From: Bacteroidales bacterium
Lineage (GTDB): Bacteria > Bacteroidota > Bacteroidia > Bacteroidales > JAADJA01
DNA length: 64,000 bases
Assembly (NCBI GenBank): GCA_020438105.1
Contig: JAGQVE010000006.1
Location: forward strand, 62,001-126,000
Direction: 5' to 3'
The position numbers and the translations under genes were made by a program. Under the pieces are notes generated by a model, which saw only the letters and a list, made by a program, of their open reading frames with translations, was not told the origin of the DNA and ran no database searches. This document shows, in pieces, positions 9,190-17,435 of this stretch (its first letter is position 1; the number at the start of each line of letters is the position of its first letter).

Positions 9190-9728
9190 CCATTACCGTT
9201 TATTATATTTAGCTGAATGTTATATTCCTTTTTAATGATCTTAAACAAATGCTTTATCGCATTAAAGTCCATTATACTTTCAAAAACAATGTTTATTGAG
9301 TGAACTTTCCCATTGTGTTTAAATTCAAGTATATTCCCGGATCCATCCCTGGAATACATACTCGCCAGTCCGCCAACGTATCCCACAACATCTTCACCAT
9401 AAACACCTTTAAATTTAAGCTTAATATATTCCAGGTCAGCAATTTTAAAAGATTTGCTTTCCAACACAGTATCAATAATTATTGACTTGTTATTAAAAAT
9501 CAGGTGGCCGGATTTTTTGTAATTTTTGCCTGCGATTAAAACAAATATAATCGGAAGCGTAAAAAATAGCATTATAAGAATTACAAATATTCCTTTATCT
9601 AATCCATTCAGAAATCCATAATTTTGATTAAGCTTACCAATTAATATCACAACTAAGATCATTGATAATACCGTAACTAACTTTTTGTTAATAAGTGATC
9701 TTTTAGCTATGATAAATGATTTTTCCAT
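9186..9728 (-). CDS. Membrane protein with cytosolic PH-like tail, unknown
   Basis: A 180-residue protein with two hydrophobic segments (about 18-34 and 46-66) followed by a beta-rich soluble part (residues 75-175). The strand pattern GHLIFNNKSIIIDTV...FKIADLEYIKLKFKG resembles PH-like domains of small bacterial membrane proteins. That resemblance is structural guesswork. It is an AT-rich orphan gene in the cassette-like region, with palindromic spacers on both sides. Confidence 0.55.
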   Translation of the reverse strand: MEKSFIIAKRSLINKKLVTVLSMILVVILIGKLNQNYGFLNGLDKGIFVILIMLFFTLPIIFVLIAGKNYKKSGHLIFNNKSIIIDTVLESKSFKIADLEYIKLKFKGVYGEDVVGYVGGLASMYSRDGSGNILEFKHNGKVHSINIVFESIMDFNAIKHLFKIIKKEYNIQLNIINGNG

Positions 9729-9811
9729 GTCAAATAGTTGTAGTGTATTCCTTTATTTAATCATCACTTGAGAAACGCTAAAATTCAGTTGACTTTATAT
9801 AATATTTTCGC

Positions 9812-9971
9812 ATATCCAATTTTCATATTATAGTCTGCATTCGCGCCCTGTAATTTGTCCATATGGCGCTTGTTTCGCTGGATGTTGGTTCATCTGTATG
9901 TTGTTGTTTTCATGTCTTTGTTTTGTTACATGTCTTCCTTCGGTCAGAATCGAAATGGGCTGATTGGATAT
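9812..9971 (-). repeat. Spacer with inverted repeats, related to the spacer at 11.4 kb
   Basis: ATATCCAAT (9812-9820) and ATTGGATAT (9963-9971) are perfect inverted arms 142 bases apart. Nested inside are GCGCC/GGCGC (9843-9847, 9865-9869) and CATGT/ACATG (9911-9915, 9928-9932). The 20-mer at 9905-9924 is identical to 11385-11404, and ATTGGATATCAT recurs at 11423. The element fills the gap between two minus-strand orphan genes. Confidence 0.55.
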
Positions 9972-10001
9972 CATCGTATTTTAGTAGTGTAAATTTATAC
10001 A

Positions 10002-10517
10002 TTATTTAACCATTAATTTGACCTGGTTGCTTCTCATTTCTCCATTGTTATATTCGACAAATAAATCATATATGCCTTTGCTCAACTGATATCCGGTTGT
10101 CCAAATTGTAAAGGATGTTCGCGTTGTATATCTTAAGGCTTTGATAATTATTAGTTTGTTTTTCCTGGTTTTAAATCGATATTCAGGTTCATGTTTTAAA
10201 TCCCTGTATTTTTTGGGAACCCGCCTGGGTTCATCAACGGCAATTGTGCTATGTGAAAGGCTTCTGAAGTCTATGAAAATATTATTACTGTCAAGGATTT
10301 TAATCTGTATTTCATCCCAATTTTCAATTTTATGAATACCTTTTCCTTCCAGTTTGATCTTTATTTTTCTGTTTGATGACCTAAAAAAACTGTTGTATCC
10401 ACGAATTGTAATTTTCTTTTTTGTGATTAATAGATCACTTGAATCAGTATTTTGGGAAAAGCAAAAAGCGCTTATCAAGGAAAGTATAATAATGATGGAT
10501 TTTAATGCTATTTTCAT
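10002..10517 (-). CDS. Secreted protein, unknown function
   Basis: A 171-residue protein with a clear signal peptide (MKIALKSIIIILSLISAFCFS). The rest is strand-rich and basic (TKKKITIRGYNSFFRSSNRK), with a C-terminal LFVEYNNGEMRSNQVKLMVK that looks like the edge of an Ig-like fold. No T9SS tail is seen and no family is recognised. It is an AT-rich, isolated orphan in the minus-strand accessory array. Confidence 0.55.
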   Translation of the reverse strand: MKIALKSIIIILSLISAFCFSQNTDSSDLLITKKKITIRGYNSFFRSSNRKIKIKLEGKGIHKIENWDEIQIKILDSNNIFIDFRSLSHSTIAVDEPRRVPKKYRDLKHEPEYRFKTRKNKLIIIKALRYTTRTSFTIWTTGYQLSKGIYDLFVEYNNGEMRSNQVKLMVK

Positions 10518-10623
10518 TTTTTAGATACTCAATTTACTATGCATTTGTTTTACCCGGCATTAAGTAAAATGATTTCGCCTGTTTCACTGTTTGTTCTATG
10601 TTTTGCCATGTGCTAAATACAAA

Positions 10624-11301
10624 TCAAAAAGTATTGTAAGTTGAAATTTTTTCAACCTGAACAACTTTATCATCTAACTCATAGGATTTTCCTTTCTTGA
10701 TCAGATATTTTTTGTCAATATTAACCCAGTTAAATTCCTCTCCTGTTATTGGGATTGCTATTTCTATTTTATTCACCCCATTCAAAATAATTATATTCTC
10801 CGTTCGTAATATCCAAAAGATAGGATGTGGTAATTCTATATTTTTTTTCCCTAATTCAATTTCAATTCTGATACTATCTACATTATCAAAATTTATCAGC
10901 GTGTCTATTATCTGACTGCTAAAATAGTAACACTTATTATTTACAAATAGTCTGGTCTGCACCCTTTCATGTTCAAAAAATTCAGTATATATATCAGTTT
11001 TTATATAAATATTTAATCCTTTTTGCTCCTTAATTGATTTTTGCTCAATGCTATATGGTATTTTTTTTGGAGAAAAATCAAAACTTTGTAATAGATATTT
11101 ATTTCGCTTAACTTTCAATATGGTTCCTTTAGAAAAATTGTTTTTGTTGTTTATAGTTCCGGCGTAATGATGGTATGTAAATATCGAGTCATTGATTATA
11201 TTAATATTTGTTCTTGGAGCCCCCATTCCACAAATATAAATCCGATGGCAGCTTGACAATGTTAAAATTAATACTACTAATATTATTTGCTGTTTCATCA
11301 T
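10624..11301 (-). CDS. Lipoprotein, unknown function
   Basis: The frame opens at 11325, but the best start is the ATG at 11301 or 11298, directly before a signal sequence with lipobox TLSSC. The mature protein of about 210 residues is AT-rich in codon use and beta-rich (ELGKKNIELPHPIFWILRTENI), with no recognised domain. It is flanked by a 106-base spacer on one side and, on its 5' side, by the palindromic spacer related to that at 9.8 kb. Confidence 0.55.
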   Translation of the reverse strand: MMKQQIILVVLILTLSSCHRIYICGMGAPRTNINIINDSIFTYHHYAGTINNKNNFSKGTILKVKRNKYLLQSFDFSPKKIPYSIEQKSIKEQKGLNIYIKTDIYTEFFEHERVQTRLFVNNKCYYFSSQIIDTLINFDNVDSIRIEIELGKKNIELPHPIFWILRTENIIILNGVNKIEIAIPITGEEFNWVNIDKKYLIKKGKSYELDDKVVQVEKISTYNTF

Positions 11302-11335
11302 TGTTTTATTATTAGTATAAAACATACTGGAGACA

Positions 11336-11434
11336 GGCGCATTTGATTCATTTTTTGCAGGATGGTTGTTGATTTGTATTTTTTTGTTTTCATGTCTTTG
11401 TTTTACTGAGATAGATGCGCCAATTGGATATCAT
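11336..11434 (-). repeat. Spacer with inverted repeats, related to the spacer at 9.8 kb
   Basis: GGCGCAT (11336-11342) and ATGCGCC (11415-11421) form perfect arms. Between and beside them lie the 20-mer 11385-11404 (identical to 9905-9924) and ATTGGATATCAT (11423-11434, identical to 9963-9974). Order and strand of the shared blocks are the same in both copies; the gap between the blocks is 18 bases here and 38 at 9.8 kb. Confidence 0.55.
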
Positions 11435-11546
11435 AGCATTTTCACGCAACTAATTATATTATTCATTTCACTCTTAAGAAAAGGAACATGATCATCGCAA
11501 GGATAAAGCTGATGGCCAAGATGATTGAATATTGTTTTTTAAAACT

Positions 11547-11996
11547 CTATTGGATTTCCTTTGTCCCTAAATCCACAATCCCCGAAGTCCTGATAATACG
11601 AATCAGCCTCTCGTAGTCTTTATAAGAATCCCTGGCGAAAACAATTTTATTCCCATTTAAATCATAAAGCCTGATTTGTTCAATAAGTCACGTATAATCA
11701 TAAGTCTCATAGATTTCAAAGCCTTTTGTATTTGATTTATTAAAAACCCGTGTTCTTTTGAACATTGGTTTAACAAGTAAATCAGAGCCATTTCTTTTAA
11801 GTGTTTTATATCTGTAATTTGAAAAAAAGTAACTAAAAATCAGTCCCAAAAGAATGATTGGATAAATTAGATAATACTCCTCATTACCAGATAAAACTTG
11901 CCTGGTCGTGATTGCAAAAATAAAAAGCATAAATGCAATGAATAGTAGCTCAATCAAAGGGAATCCAGGTTTTATTTTGCGCTCTCTTTTTTTCAT
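11547..11996 (-). pseudogene. Small membrane protein gene split by an in-frame TGA
   Basis: The first open part (11690-11996, 102 residues) has two hydrophobic segments (about 12-30 and 43-60) and stops at a TGA at 11688-11690. The same frame then stays open for 46 more codons that read like good protein (EQIRLYDLNGNKIVFARDSY...), to a TAG at 11547-11549. The 'YDLNGNKIVFARD...LIRIIRTSG' stretch looks like the natural C-terminal domain of a protein of about 149 residues. Simplest reading: a nonsense mutation or a sequencing error. TGA readthrough is possible but unlikely. Confidence 0.6.
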
Positions 11997-12009
11997 ACTC
12001 AGTGTGCCA

Positions 12010-12026
12010 ACATCAGGTGATGATGT
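12010..12026 (-). repeat. Short hairpin between two small genes
   Basis: ACATCA and TGATGT pair around a 5-base loop in the 36-base gap between the 73-residue gene and the split gene. It could be a weak transcript-processing or cassette-type element. Confidence 0.35.
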
Positions 12027-12032
12027 GAATCT

Positions 12033-12254
12033 TTATTCATAGCTTCCGTCATCATTCGACTTTTTGGTGAAGAGGTCATTTACATAAACTCCAAGAGAAA
12101 TAATCAAAAAGAGAATCACAGCTACAATTAAAGTTGGATTGAATTTCATCGGCCTATTCGGGTCACCCGTTGTGATGTGTATTAATTCTGCAATTATGCC
12201 ACCACTGATTAGGCTAATCACAATTTTGAACCATGTTTTTCTCAGGAGTTTCAT
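12033..12254 (-). CDS. Two-helix membrane protein, unknown
   Basis: A 73-residue protein with two membrane segments (about 10-27 and 40-60) and a charged tail (KKSNDDGSYE). A basic N-terminus (MKLLRKTWFK) predicts its orientation. There is no known family. The strong bipartite palindromic spacer at 12.3 kb lies directly upstream and ends about 14 bases before its start codon. Confidence 0.5.
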   Translation of the reverse strand: MKLLRKTWFKIVISLISGGIIAELIHITTGDPNRPMKFNPTLIVAVILFLIISLGVYVNDLFTKKSNDDGSYE

Positions 12255-12273
12255 TCTTTATTTCCAATTTGCA

Positions 12274-12401
12274 CTAACAGCCCGCAGCTAAGGCACGTGG
12301 CCGTTTGCTACTCAAATTTATGTTGATTTCCTTTATGTTCAATTTACTAATCATTTGTCTTGATGACCTAAATGCGGCCATGTGATATTAGCTGCTGTTA
12401 G
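12274..12401 (-). repeat. attC-like bipartite palindrome filling an intergenic gap
   Basis: Three blocks pair in order across the element: CTAACAGC (12274-12281) with GCTGTTAG (12394-12401), AGCTAA (12286-12291) with TTAGCT (12388-12393), and TGGCCG (12298-12303) with CGGCCA (12375-12380). Small unpaired bulges and a central loop of about 70 bases separate them. AAC/GTT cores near the outer ends and extrahelical bulges are the layout of integron attC sites. The R box consensus (RYYYAAC/GTTRRRY) is matched only in part. It shares the 14-mer TGTCTTGATGACCT with the spacer at 16.6 kb. Confidence 0.6.
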
Positions 12402-12411
12402 CGGTTGTTTA

Positions 12412-13017
12412 TTAATATAAAACCATACATCCACTTTCAATAAATTCGAAAACTTCATTGTTGCTTTCAAACGTGAAAGTTTGTCTAATGAATTCATTAT
12501 TCTTTTCTCCGAATAAATTGCATATTATCTGTATGTCATTTTCCTTTTTAATACATTCAGCACATATTCTTGGATGATTAAAATACATTGTCGCTTTTAA
12601 ATATGAAGTGTCCCTATTAAATACTATTGAATAATTATAAGGACTATTTACATAAATAGAATCATTGGTAAATTCCTCTGTTCTGTAAATTTCTTTTACA
12701 ACATGTTTTTCTCCTTCGTAACATGGGAAAAATCCTGAAACGCTATAATATGCCCAAAGTCCAGTCTTTTCTCCGTTCAAATAATTTCCTTCTGCTACTA
12801 TAACCGAATCAATAGTCAAGCTATCTTCACAATTGTAGTATTTCTTGATCATCCAATGGCCTTGCTTTCTTTCGAGACTGTCTATATATGGTGCGTTTTT
12901 TCTTGTTTTTGATATTTCATTAAAAATACCAGGTGGATGATTCGAATATGTTCCAAATTGTCCAAATATTGTATTTACACAAATGATTATTAATATAATT
13001 ATAGCTGTTCTTTTCAT
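12412..13017 (-). CDS. Secreted protein with MORN-like motif, unknown
   Basis: A 201-residue protein with a signal peptide (MKRTAIIILIIICVNTIFG). A segment VIVAEGNYLNGEKTGLWAYYS reads like a toxin-antitoxin-antidote/MORN-type repeat (G.y..G.k.G.W), common in secreted Bacteroidota proteins. The rest is not recognised. It is bounded by the palindromic spacer at 12.3 kb downstream and by a CGCTAACG-containing repeat upstream, so it has the shape of a cassette. Confidence 0.55.
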   Translation of the reverse strand: MKRTAIIILIIICVNTIFGQFGTYSNHPPGIFNEISKTRKNAPYIDSLERKQGHWMIKKYYNCEDSLTIDSVIVAEGNYLNGEKTGLWAYYSVSGFFPCYEGEKHVVKEIYRTEEFTNDSIYVNSPYNYSIVFNRDTSYLKATMYFNHPRICAECIKKENDIQIICNLFGEKNNEFIRQTFTFESNNEVFEFIESGCMVLY

Positions 13018-13030
13018 CTTAAATAACCGC

Positions 13031-13210
13031 TAACGTGTTTATATCACCAACTCCCACACTCCTTCCACCTCACTTATCATGCTGATCTCCAAACCTGAAA
13101 CCATGTATAAGCGCGTAAGCACAGGCTTCCGTTTGGATTTTTCTAAACTTAAAATAGGGGAGTGGCTCTGTTGTCATCATGGGCATTTTGTTGCTGCTAA
13201 TGTAAGTATA
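13031..13210. repeat. Dispersed repeat, copy 1 (partner at 23.0 kb)
   Basis: About 180 bases match 23023-23200 in the same orientation. Identical stretches include 13097-13113 with 23089-23105 (17 bases) and the 18-mer 13131-13148 with 23123-23140. The unit contains two hairpins: AAACC.TGTA with its complement, and GTTTGGA/TCTAAAC. Copy 1 holds a 63-codon plus-strand ORF that copy 2 breaks early, so it is more likely a non-coding repeat than a gene. The left end carries TAAC next to the palindromic spacers of this region. Confidence 0.65.
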
Positions 13211-13314
13211 AATCGCTTTGGAATGGATATAAATTACGCGAAAGACCAGACGCTATCAGCGATCTTTTAAAAACCCGAGTGTGCTTGTTAATTGATGGCT
13301 TCGATCAGAATCAG

Positions 13315-14469
13315 TTACTGCAAAACAAGCCTGATCGTCGCCGTTTGATTGTCAGTAACCAGCCTGGCCAAATAAACACCCCGCGGAAACGCCGCACAAT
13401 CCCATTCGATATTGTTTGCTCCTGAGGGAGCAGCCAGTTCGCATACCTTGTTTCCCTGCAGATCATAGATCCGGATCACCCTATCGGTTTTATCATTTGG
13501 AAGCTGAAAGGTTGTAAACCCGTTGGCAGGATTGGGATAAGCCGCAAGTTTAAGCGTTTCAAATGCCGGATCATGGACTCCCATGGAGGCATTAAAGCCC
13601 AGTCGCAGCGCTACCGGCCGGTGATCGGAAATTTCTTCCTCGTACTGATCCCATCCTCCCGGCATTACATCGTCGATAAGTATGGTTGAAACTGCCGACT
13701 CCGGCCTGGCCAGGTTATCGAACAATTCATTGGTGATCAGGATATGGTCGAGGTGGGAGGGCCAGGTGGGGTACGACCAGTCGGTTGCCGGCCCGTTTGC
13801 TATCTCCATATCGCTGAAGCGGTAGTTCTCAGGCTCGCTGATGATCAGCTGGAATACGTTGTTAATATTGGGCTCGGCAATGTCGTCGTTCAGGTCGCCG
13901 GTCACAATTACATTTTCATCCGGCCAGTTGTTGTCGATGTATTGTTTTAGCAGTTTGCTAGCCTGGTAGCGGCGGTACTCCTCATCGTCCTCGTCGTTCA
14001 TGTTGAGGTATCCATCGCCGCAACATTTAAAATGGTTGTTGATCACGATGATCCGTTCATTCTTAAAATTGAAGTCCATCACCATCGGTGCACGCGGAAA
14101 GGCGCTCCAGTAGGGTGAAGCGGTATAGATCTCATACATATCATTGATTTGCACAACTGATGTTTTGTAAATGTAAGCCAGTCCGCCAAACCAATCCGAC
14201 TCCAGGTAGCCCTCATACCCTTGCAGGTAATTTACCATATCGTCGAATGCGTTGATATTGCTCACTTCCTGAACGGCGATCACATCCACATCAATATCCC
14301 AGATGAGCTGGCTCACCTGCTCAATGGTGGTTTGGCCGTTTTTTGGGAAATTTTCAAGGTTCCAGGTCATCAGTTCGAAGGTGCTGTCGGTTCCGAAGGT
14401 GAGCACCGATTGACTGAAAGAATTTAACCCTGCCAAAAGCAAAATACCGGTAATCCAAAAATGTTTCAT
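13315..14469 (-). CDS. Secreted endonuclease/exonuclease/phosphatase family protein with T9SS tail
   Basis: A 384-residue metal-dependent hydrolase of the EEP (DNase I-like) superfamily. After a signal peptide come MTWNLENFPKNG, VIAVQEVSN (catalytic Glu), VTGDLNDD (Asn/Asp) and SDHRPVALRLG (catalytic Asp-His). The last 75 residues are a type A T9SS sorting domain (YPNPANGFTTFQL ... GVYLARLV). It is probably an extracellular nuclease or phosphatase, exported and anchored through T9SS. GC content looks like the core genes rather than its AT-rich neighbours. Confidence 0.88.
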   Translation of the reverse strand: MKHFWITGILLLAGLNSFSQSVLTFGTDSTFELMTWNLENFPKNGQTTIEQVSQLIWDIDVDVIAVQEVSNINAFDDMVNYLQGYEGYLESDWFGGLAYIYKTSVVQINDMYEIYTASPYWSAFPRAPMVMDFNFKNERIIVINNHFKCCGDGYLNMNDEDDEEYRRYQASKLLKQYIDNNWPDENVIVTGDLNDDIAEPNINNVFQLIISEPENYRFSDMEIANGPATDWSYPTWPSHLDHILITNELFDNLARPESAVSTILIDDVMPGGWDQYEEEISDHRPVALRLGFNASMGVHDPAFETLKLAAYPNPANGFTTFQLPNDKTDRVIRIYDLQGNKVCELAAPSGANNIEWDCAAFPRGVYLARLVTDNQTATIRLVLQ

Positions 14470-14565
14470 AACGTAAAATTACTGAATTGCAAAGTGTCGT
14501 CCAAATTAGTATAAATTCAATACCCTGAGGTATAAAGTGGCTCATAAAGCCTATTATTCCTTCAA

Positions 14566-14952
14566 TTATTTATTTGGATTGATCTCAGCAACAATATCCT
14601 TCCTCCCCAGGTCCATTGTTGCGGCTTCGCGAAAGGTAAGATGGATGGCCCTGGCATTGGCATAGATCAATGCATCAACCACTTTATCCACGTTGCCACC
14701 GGCCAGGAAATGCGCCTCCAGTTCATCCGTACTTACATGAATGCCGCCTTTAGTAGCTTTGATCAGCGCATGTACGATCAATGTGGGTGGAACCTTGCGC
14801 CAGCGCATAAAAACAAGCTGTATCAGCGAAACATTTACACCCGACATAGCTGCTGTAAAATACAATCCCACAGGGATGAAGTAAAAGATAACCCACATGG
14901 CAATAAGCGTAGCTACACCAAAAGCAATGAGGGTAAAGATGTTGGTTTCCAT
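14566..14952 (-). CDS. Short flotillin-like (FloA N-terminal) protein
   Basis: A 128-residue protein closely matching the N-terminal third of FloA/YqfA: a membrane hairpin ([20 protein letters not shown]), then [21 protein letters not shown], the hallmark [21 protein letters not shown], and [17 protein letters not shown] normal FloA is about 330 residues and continues with NPKVIETP and a long coiled coil. Here the frame stops right after VAEINPNK, and no continuation is seen downstream in any frame. It is either a truncated gene or a short paralogue. It follows the 318-residue membrane protein gene by 14 bases. Confidence 0.8.
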   Translation of the reverse strand: METNIFTLIAFGVATLIAMWVIFYFIPVGLYFTAAMSGVNVSLIQLVFMRWRKVPPTLIVHALIKATKGGIHVSTDELEAHFLAGGNVDKVVDALIYANARAIHLTFREAATMDLGRKDIVAEINPNK

Positions 14953-14966
14953 AATCTTAATTTAAA

Positions 14967-15911
14967 TTATTTAACGATCAGCCAGGTGATCAGGCCCACG
15001 AAAGCCACTGTTAAAAAGATCGATTCATATACCATATATTTTTCAAATCTTCTTTGACCAAAAAATTCCTTTTTCACTGCTTTATGTCCCGGTACGGCTT
15101 TAAGTTTTTTGATCACAGCTTTATCCGTGTCGGCGGAATAAAAGATATCTGTTTTATGTTCCGGTAGATCTTCAGCCAGCCGGAAATAATATTCAGGATG
15201 CTGCTGTGATACGGCTTTTACAATCGCTGCAAAATACCTGCTTCTGTTGTCAGGGCCTGCCACAAGTTTCCTGATCCCTGAAAGCAGCGTGTCGTATGAA
15301 AGGTGATCCATTTCAGCCATTAGCAAATCATAAGTGATGGTATACTCCTCTTGCTGTACAGAAAGGCTGTCGAAGTGGTGGTTTAGCAGCGAATCGGCAT
15401 AAGGGGAAAATTGCTCCAGTTCCATCTCTTTCTGGTTCAGTTTTTCCCAGGCCCAAAACTGATTTGCTCCGCTGTACCCATTCAGGGAGTAGTTTTGATA
15501 AAAGGTTTGATTTAGCGCTGTCCATCTTTTGTAAAAATATGCCTGGTTGACGTCCGTATTGAATTTAATGGGACTGATATACGGGTCCAGTTCAATTTCT
15601 TTGGTTTTATCGGCATGAATGGTCAGGAGGGCATATTCGGCAGCCTGCTTCAGCGTTTGGTTTTGCCCCTGGTACACCGTATCATTTTCCTGGTTCAGGG
15701 TGTCCATTTTGATGAGTGTATATCCGTGCCCGGCTTTATCCATAATATACCCCAGTTTATAAACAATTGCCTGCCCTTCGCATAGCTTTGCATAATACTT
15801 ACCCATATTCCCTTTCGACTGCATATAAATCGCCGAATCACTGTTTTGGGTCCATAGCGGCTGGAAGTTCAGAGAGAAGAGCATCAGGATGAGGGTTGTT
15901 TTTATATTCAT
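14967..15911 (-). CDS. Secreted, C-terminally anchored protein, unknown
   Basis: I start at the ATG at 15911 (the frame also opens at a TTG 4 codons earlier), giving 314 residues. A signal peptide (MNIKTTLILMLFSLNFQPLW) leads a helical soluble part of about 270 residues, and a single membrane segment at the very C-terminus (YESIFLTVAFVGLITWLIVK) anchors it. The family is not recognised. The next gene encodes the flotillin-like fragment 14 bases on, so a joint membrane role is plausible but unproven. Confidence 0.65.
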   Translation of the reverse strand: MNIKTTLILMLFSLNFQPLWTQNSDSAIYMQSKGNMGKYYAKLCEGQAIVYKLGYIMDKAGHGYTLIKMDTLNQENDTVYQGQNQTLKQAAEYALLTIHADKTKEIELDPYISPIKFNTDVNQAYFYKRWTALNQTFYQNYSLNGYSGANQFWAWEKLNQKEMELEQFSPYADSLLNHHFDSLSVQQEEYTITYDLLMAEMDHLSYDTLLSGIRKLVAGPDNRSRYFAAIVKAVSQQHPEYYFRLAEDLPEHKTDIFYSADTDKAVIKKLKAVPGHKAVKKEFFGQRRFEKYMVYESIFLTVAFVGLITWLIVK

Positions 15912-15941
15912 GGCGGAATTCAAACGACAATCAAATTTAAT

Positions 15942-16535
15942 TTATTGGATGAAGCTGCTGAGGAGTTTGCTCCCTTTTTCGTGTAAAAATTTCAGCTCTT
16001 CATATTCCAGAACCCACCTGCTTTCGGTTTGAAATGCCAGCCAGTTTTGCCCTTTGAGCAGCGGCACAGAGCTGAGCGAGTTGCAGATTGTTGCAAGGTG
16101 AAACGAACGGAGTTTTTTGTTCACTTCCAGGAATTGGCGTATGTTTTCCGAATTGATGCGGATATCGTTGAGGTTTTCATTTTCGGCAAAAATATTAACC
16201 TCCTTATCGATGAAGTCATTTCCGGTTTTGATCCGTTTTTTCATATTCAAGGAGTCAATCCTGTAGCGCTTCACGATCTTGTTCTCGTTATTGCAGTTTT
16301 TGAGTTTGTAAAATAGTCCGCAAAACTGGTAGCTCGACCGCGGTGAGTGGGTATCGGAAAAAACCAGGTAAAGGCCGGGTAATTGCCGGCTAAGGTCAAA
16401 AACCGCATATTTAGTATTGGTAAACTTATCGGCGGCGATCAGGGTGTGTTTTGTTTCCGAAGCGCTGCTGGTATAGGTGAGTCCGGTCTTTTTCGAAAAC
16501 TCATCCAGGTACTGGATATATGACTTCTCTTGCAT
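15942..16535 (-). CDS. Cytosolic protein, unknown function
   Basis: A 197-residue protein without a signal peptide or membrane segment. It has mixed alpha/beta character (LIAADKFTNTKYAVFDLSRQLPGLYLVFSDTHS) and a helical C-terminus rich in Leu and Lys. No motif is recognised. It lies 30 bases before the anchored-protein gene and may be its operon partner. Upstream is the first copy of the twin 150-bp spacer. Confidence 0.55.
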   Translation of the reverse strand: MQEKSYIQYLDEFSKKTGLTYTSSASETKHTLIAADKFTNTKYAVFDLSRQLPGLYLVFSDTHSPRSSYQFCGLFYKLKNCNNENKIVKRYRIDSLNMKKRIKTGNDFIDKEVNIFAENENLNDIRINSENIRQFLEVNKKLRSFHLATICNSLSSVPLLKGQNWLAFQTESRWVLEYEELKFLHEKGSKLLSSFIQ

Positions 16536-16579
16536 TTGGTGATAATTTATTGCTTTTGCTTTTAGTGGTTTACAGCTAA

Positions 16580-16732
16580 GTTGCGTGCCGCTCCTACCTG
16601 CCTGCCGGCAGGTTCGTACCTTTATGTTTGTTGAATTTCACGATGCTCAAATATACTCCAGATAGCTATCGGGATTCTTGTCTTGATGACCTCAAGCCGG
16701 CTATGGGCTATGATGGGCTGTTGTGATTAGTT
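16580..16732 (-). repeat. Twin spacer, copy 1
   Basis: A 153-base spacer nearly identical to 17436-17584 (about seven substitutions and one 4-base indel by eye). It reaches into the last codons of the 226-residue gene. It contains the palindromes CCTGCCGGCAGG and GATAGCTATC and shares TGTCTTGATGACCT with the 12.3-kb element. Both copies lie just after a gene and in the same orientation. Confidence 0.8.
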
Positions 16733-17407
16733 GTTTTTTAATTTTTGTATTTCCTTTTGTCTCCTATCAATAATTTGATTTTCATTAAGTTTTTTTCTAA
16801 TCAATATCTCTTTTTCAAACCAAACAATCGCAGAGTCATTTAAATTTTGATTTTTATAATTCTGTCCAATCCACATGATTGCATCTGCTGTTCGTAGATT
16901 TTCAAATCCATATATGGTTTTCATTAAATCTAAATACTCCAATCGAAATTTTTGGGCTTCTAAATATTGATTGTTTTGTTCTAAGCATTCAGAAAGTTGA
17001 AAAAGAGTCTCACTAAATGTTTGCGTATTTTTAATATTTGAATTTTGTCCAATCTTGTAAGCTCGATAATATAATTCAATAATAGTATCCTTGTCTGGAA
17101 AATCCATAAACTTATCATGGTCCAAATTAGTCACTCGAAAGCACATTGCAACAAAATTCAATATCTCAGCAGTGTATGATTTATTATCTGTCAATAATTC
17201 AGTTACAATTTTTGATTGGATTCTCAAACTATCAAATGCTGTCAAATTATCAAGGTTATAAAGTCTTTGTAAGTCCTTAAATTCAATTCCAATTTTTGTT
17301 GTATCAAATCCATCGGGGAATTGAACAGGCAACAAATCTTTTTTTTGTTTACTTGTCGCACAAGATAACAAAATCATTACTGTTAATATGTGTAGAATGT
17401 TTCTCAT
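16727..17407 (-). CDS. Lipoprotein with TPR-like helices, unknown
   Basis: A 226-residue protein with a signal sequence and lipobox LLSC at about residues 13-16. The mature protein is helical. Segments such as TFSETLFQLSECLEQNNQYLEAQKFRLEYLD and WIGQNYKNQNLNDSAIVWFEKEI read like tetratricopeptide repeats, suggesting protein binding in the periplasm. It is AT-rich and is enclosed between the two near-identical 150-bp spacers, so it is the cleanest single-gene cassette in the region. Confidence 0.6.
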   Translation of the reverse strand: MRNILHILTVMILLSCATSKQKKDLLPVQFPDGFDTTKIGIEFKDLQRLYNLDNLTAFDSLRIQSKIVTELLTDNKSYTAEILNFVAMCFRVTNLDHDKFMDFPDKDTIIELYYRAYKIGQNSNIKNTQTFSETLFQLSECLEQNNQYLEAQKFRLEYLDLMKTIYGFENLRTADAIMWIGQNYKNQNLNDSAIVWFEKEILIRKKLNENQIIDRRQKEIQKLKNN

Positions 17408-17435
17408 ACAATTAAGTACAACGCCTTGCGGCTAT

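Noticed and set aside
13079..13270. 63-residue plus-strand ORF (MLISKPETMYKR...)
   Set aside because: It lies inside the dispersed repeat; the second copy at 23.1 kb breaks the frame early, and the surroundings show no ribosome site. Better explained as a non-coding repeat.
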